This document shows, in pieces, positions 63,301 through 64,000 of a stretch of DNA of 64,000 nt. The stretch spans positions 7,626,001-7,690,000 of the forward strand of contig NC_065872.1 of the NCBI RefSeq assembly GCF_933775445.1, written 5' to 3'. Position 1 is the stretch's first letter, and each line of letters starts with the position of its first letter. The notes under the pieces were generated by a model that was given only the letters and a program-made list of their open reading frames with translations, was not told the DNA's origin and made no database searches. The DNA is from Argentina anserina. Lineage: Eukaryota > Streptophyta > Magnoliopsida > Rosales > Rosaceae. The translations under genes and the position numbers were made by a program.

Positions 63301-63527
63301 GTTTACAGTTTGCTCCAGCCAAATCCTACATTATACCAAATTAGATCATGGTAATAAGAAAACATACATGCATAATTGCATATACATGAAAGATTGAGAA
63401 TCAAGTAGTCTACCTGAAGTTTAGATTCAAGAAAGCCAAGGATGGTGCTGGGAATTATACCTCTAATGCAACCTCCATCAATGCTCAGAACGGTCACCGT
63501 CTTTCTCTTTGCCAAACCAATCGACAT
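60341..63527 (-). pseudogene. Patatin-like phospholipase gene, broken
   Basis: Exons on the minus strand: 63527-63414, 62841-62666, 62439-62252, 62129-61336 (split by a solo LTR), about 61192-60858 and 60521-60341. Recognisable patatin parts in order: [20 protein letters not shown] (oxyanion loop, normally DGGGIRG), [14 protein letters not shown] with the nucleophile Ser in [49 protein letters not shown], then HYFEVN and FDIVDGGV with the catalytic Asp, then SNWGLVHWMFDNGTGSTPLL and CRVNLDTGRYE. Lesions: Gly to Cys in the oxyanion loop, a one-base insertion after LRSMT, a 642-bp LTR in exon 4, stops where the AANNP motif should start exon 5, and a frameshift before CRVNLDTG. Intact relatives are acyl hydrolases acting on membrane lipids. 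The N-terminus is short and starts just beside an LTR. Confidence 0.88.
61404..62045 (-). mobile_element. Solo LTR (642 bp) inside patatin exon 4
   Basis: On the minus strand the insert begins TATTGGAGAATTTC and ends GTTCTAACA. GTGTG (plus strand) flanks it at 61399-61403 and 62046-62050, a perfect 5-bp target duplication. Removing the insert and one GTGTG joins the codons for LPPH and YFEVN in frame. A TATATAAGG box sits in the middle. The first dinucleotide is TA where TG is usual, so one end base has mutated. No internal retroelement genes remain, so it is a recombination remnant. Confidence 0.85.
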
Positions 63528-63539
63528 TATATACCAATT

Positions 63540-63924
63540 GAAGAAATAATGAACAAAAAGAGCATGAAGGTTTTGAGATTTTCTCTTGATTTCTTGATGA
63601 CACAAATGGTGAGAAGATACAAATATTTATGCAAAGAAAAAGAAATATGCTTTTGATATACATAATGGAGTATACAGTAGATATGATGGAGGGATGCAAC
63701 ACACGCGCAACTGTGGAGTAGATACCACCTCACAGCTCAGATTTCCATTTACAGACTAACCACCGAAAGGGAAAGTAAGATGATCACAGGTCACCAAATG
63801 TTGAAACATGATTACATATTAATGCTCACAGCTCACCGAAAGCAGCTCACCGAATGTTGAAACATGATTACATATTGATGCCCACAGCTCACCAAAAGGG
63901 GAAACATGATTATATATTTCAACA
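63540..63924 (-). mobile_element. LTR of a minus-strand retroelement entering from the right
   Basis: On the minus strand, a purine-rich AGCTTGAGGGAGGC ends at 63925 and is followed by TGTTGAAATATATAATCATG, the pattern of a polypurine tract and LTR start. The LTR reads leftwards through a ~55-bp repeat block and a TTGCATAAATATTTG TATA-like site near 63620. Its end near 63540 is not sharply defined. Body sequence lies at 63925-64000 and beyond the window. It abuts the first patatin exon. Confidence 0.55.
63795..63920. repeat. ~55-bp tandem repeat in the right-edge LTR
   Basis: Three partial copies share GAAACATGATTA(C/T)ATATT and CACAGCTCACC. They lie near the upstream (U3) end of the LTR, where enhancer-like repeats are frequent. 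Confidence 0.7.
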
Positions 63925-64000
63925 GCCTCCCTCAAGCTGGATCCAGGAGATTGATGGAGCCAAGCTTGGATAGAAGAAACAAAAAATATTGAGAGGACAA

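Overview
The window is nuclear DNA of a flowering plant, almost certainly a eudicot. The genes are split by short GT-AG introns, the spacers are AT-rich, and the families are plant-specific: class III peroxidases, a WEB-family coiled-coil protein, an RPW8 domain, a patatin, and Copia, MULE, hAT and Harbinger elements. Species cannot be fixed from sequence alone. No rRNA, tRNA or CRISPR array was seen. All exon boundaries below were placed by hand from splice sites and reading frame; no alignment or transcript data were available.

Layout. Positions 1-10239 are gene-poor, with a small hairpin MITE and a Harbinger-like element carrying a ~25-bp minisatellite. Positions 10240-17447 hold a decayed Copia element. 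A gene cluster follows: an organellar bL25-like ribosomal protein (19486-21044), a MAPKKK5-like kinase (23051-26277), an RRP7-like rRNA-processing protein on the minus strand (26979-29274), and an RPW8-pseudokinase fusion (30349-37820). The last intron of the fusion carries a 5.1-kb MULE transposon with a perfect 9-bp target-site duplication. Positions 37821-43328 are repeats. Next come a two-exon cysteine-rich micro-gene (43329-43587), a hAT element nested in another hAT element (44412-45809), an intact class III peroxidase (46356-47939), its ruined tandem copy (51148-52903), a CYP40-type cyclophilin (54417-56963), a WEB-family protein (58843-59844, minus) and a broken patatin gene (60341-63527, minus) split by a solo LTR. 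A minus-strand LTR element enters at the right edge.

Most notable. The gene at 30349-37820 reads through eight exons without a stop and predicts 429 residues. Residues ~1-130 are an NRG1-type RPW8 (CC-R) domain. The rest is a copy of the kinase domain of the MAPKKK5-like gene 4 kb upstream, with equal exon lengths for four internal kinase exons. The catalytic-loop Asp (HRD) is now Ser and the DFG Gly is now Ala. This is what an immune executor domain joined to a kinase decoy would look like. That function is inference; the fusion, frame and substitutions are visible in the sequence.

The rest shows duplication and decay: three copies of the MAPKKK N-lobe region (intact, fused, relic), a peroxidase pair in which one copy gained a 28-nt G tract, and retroelements with internal duplications.
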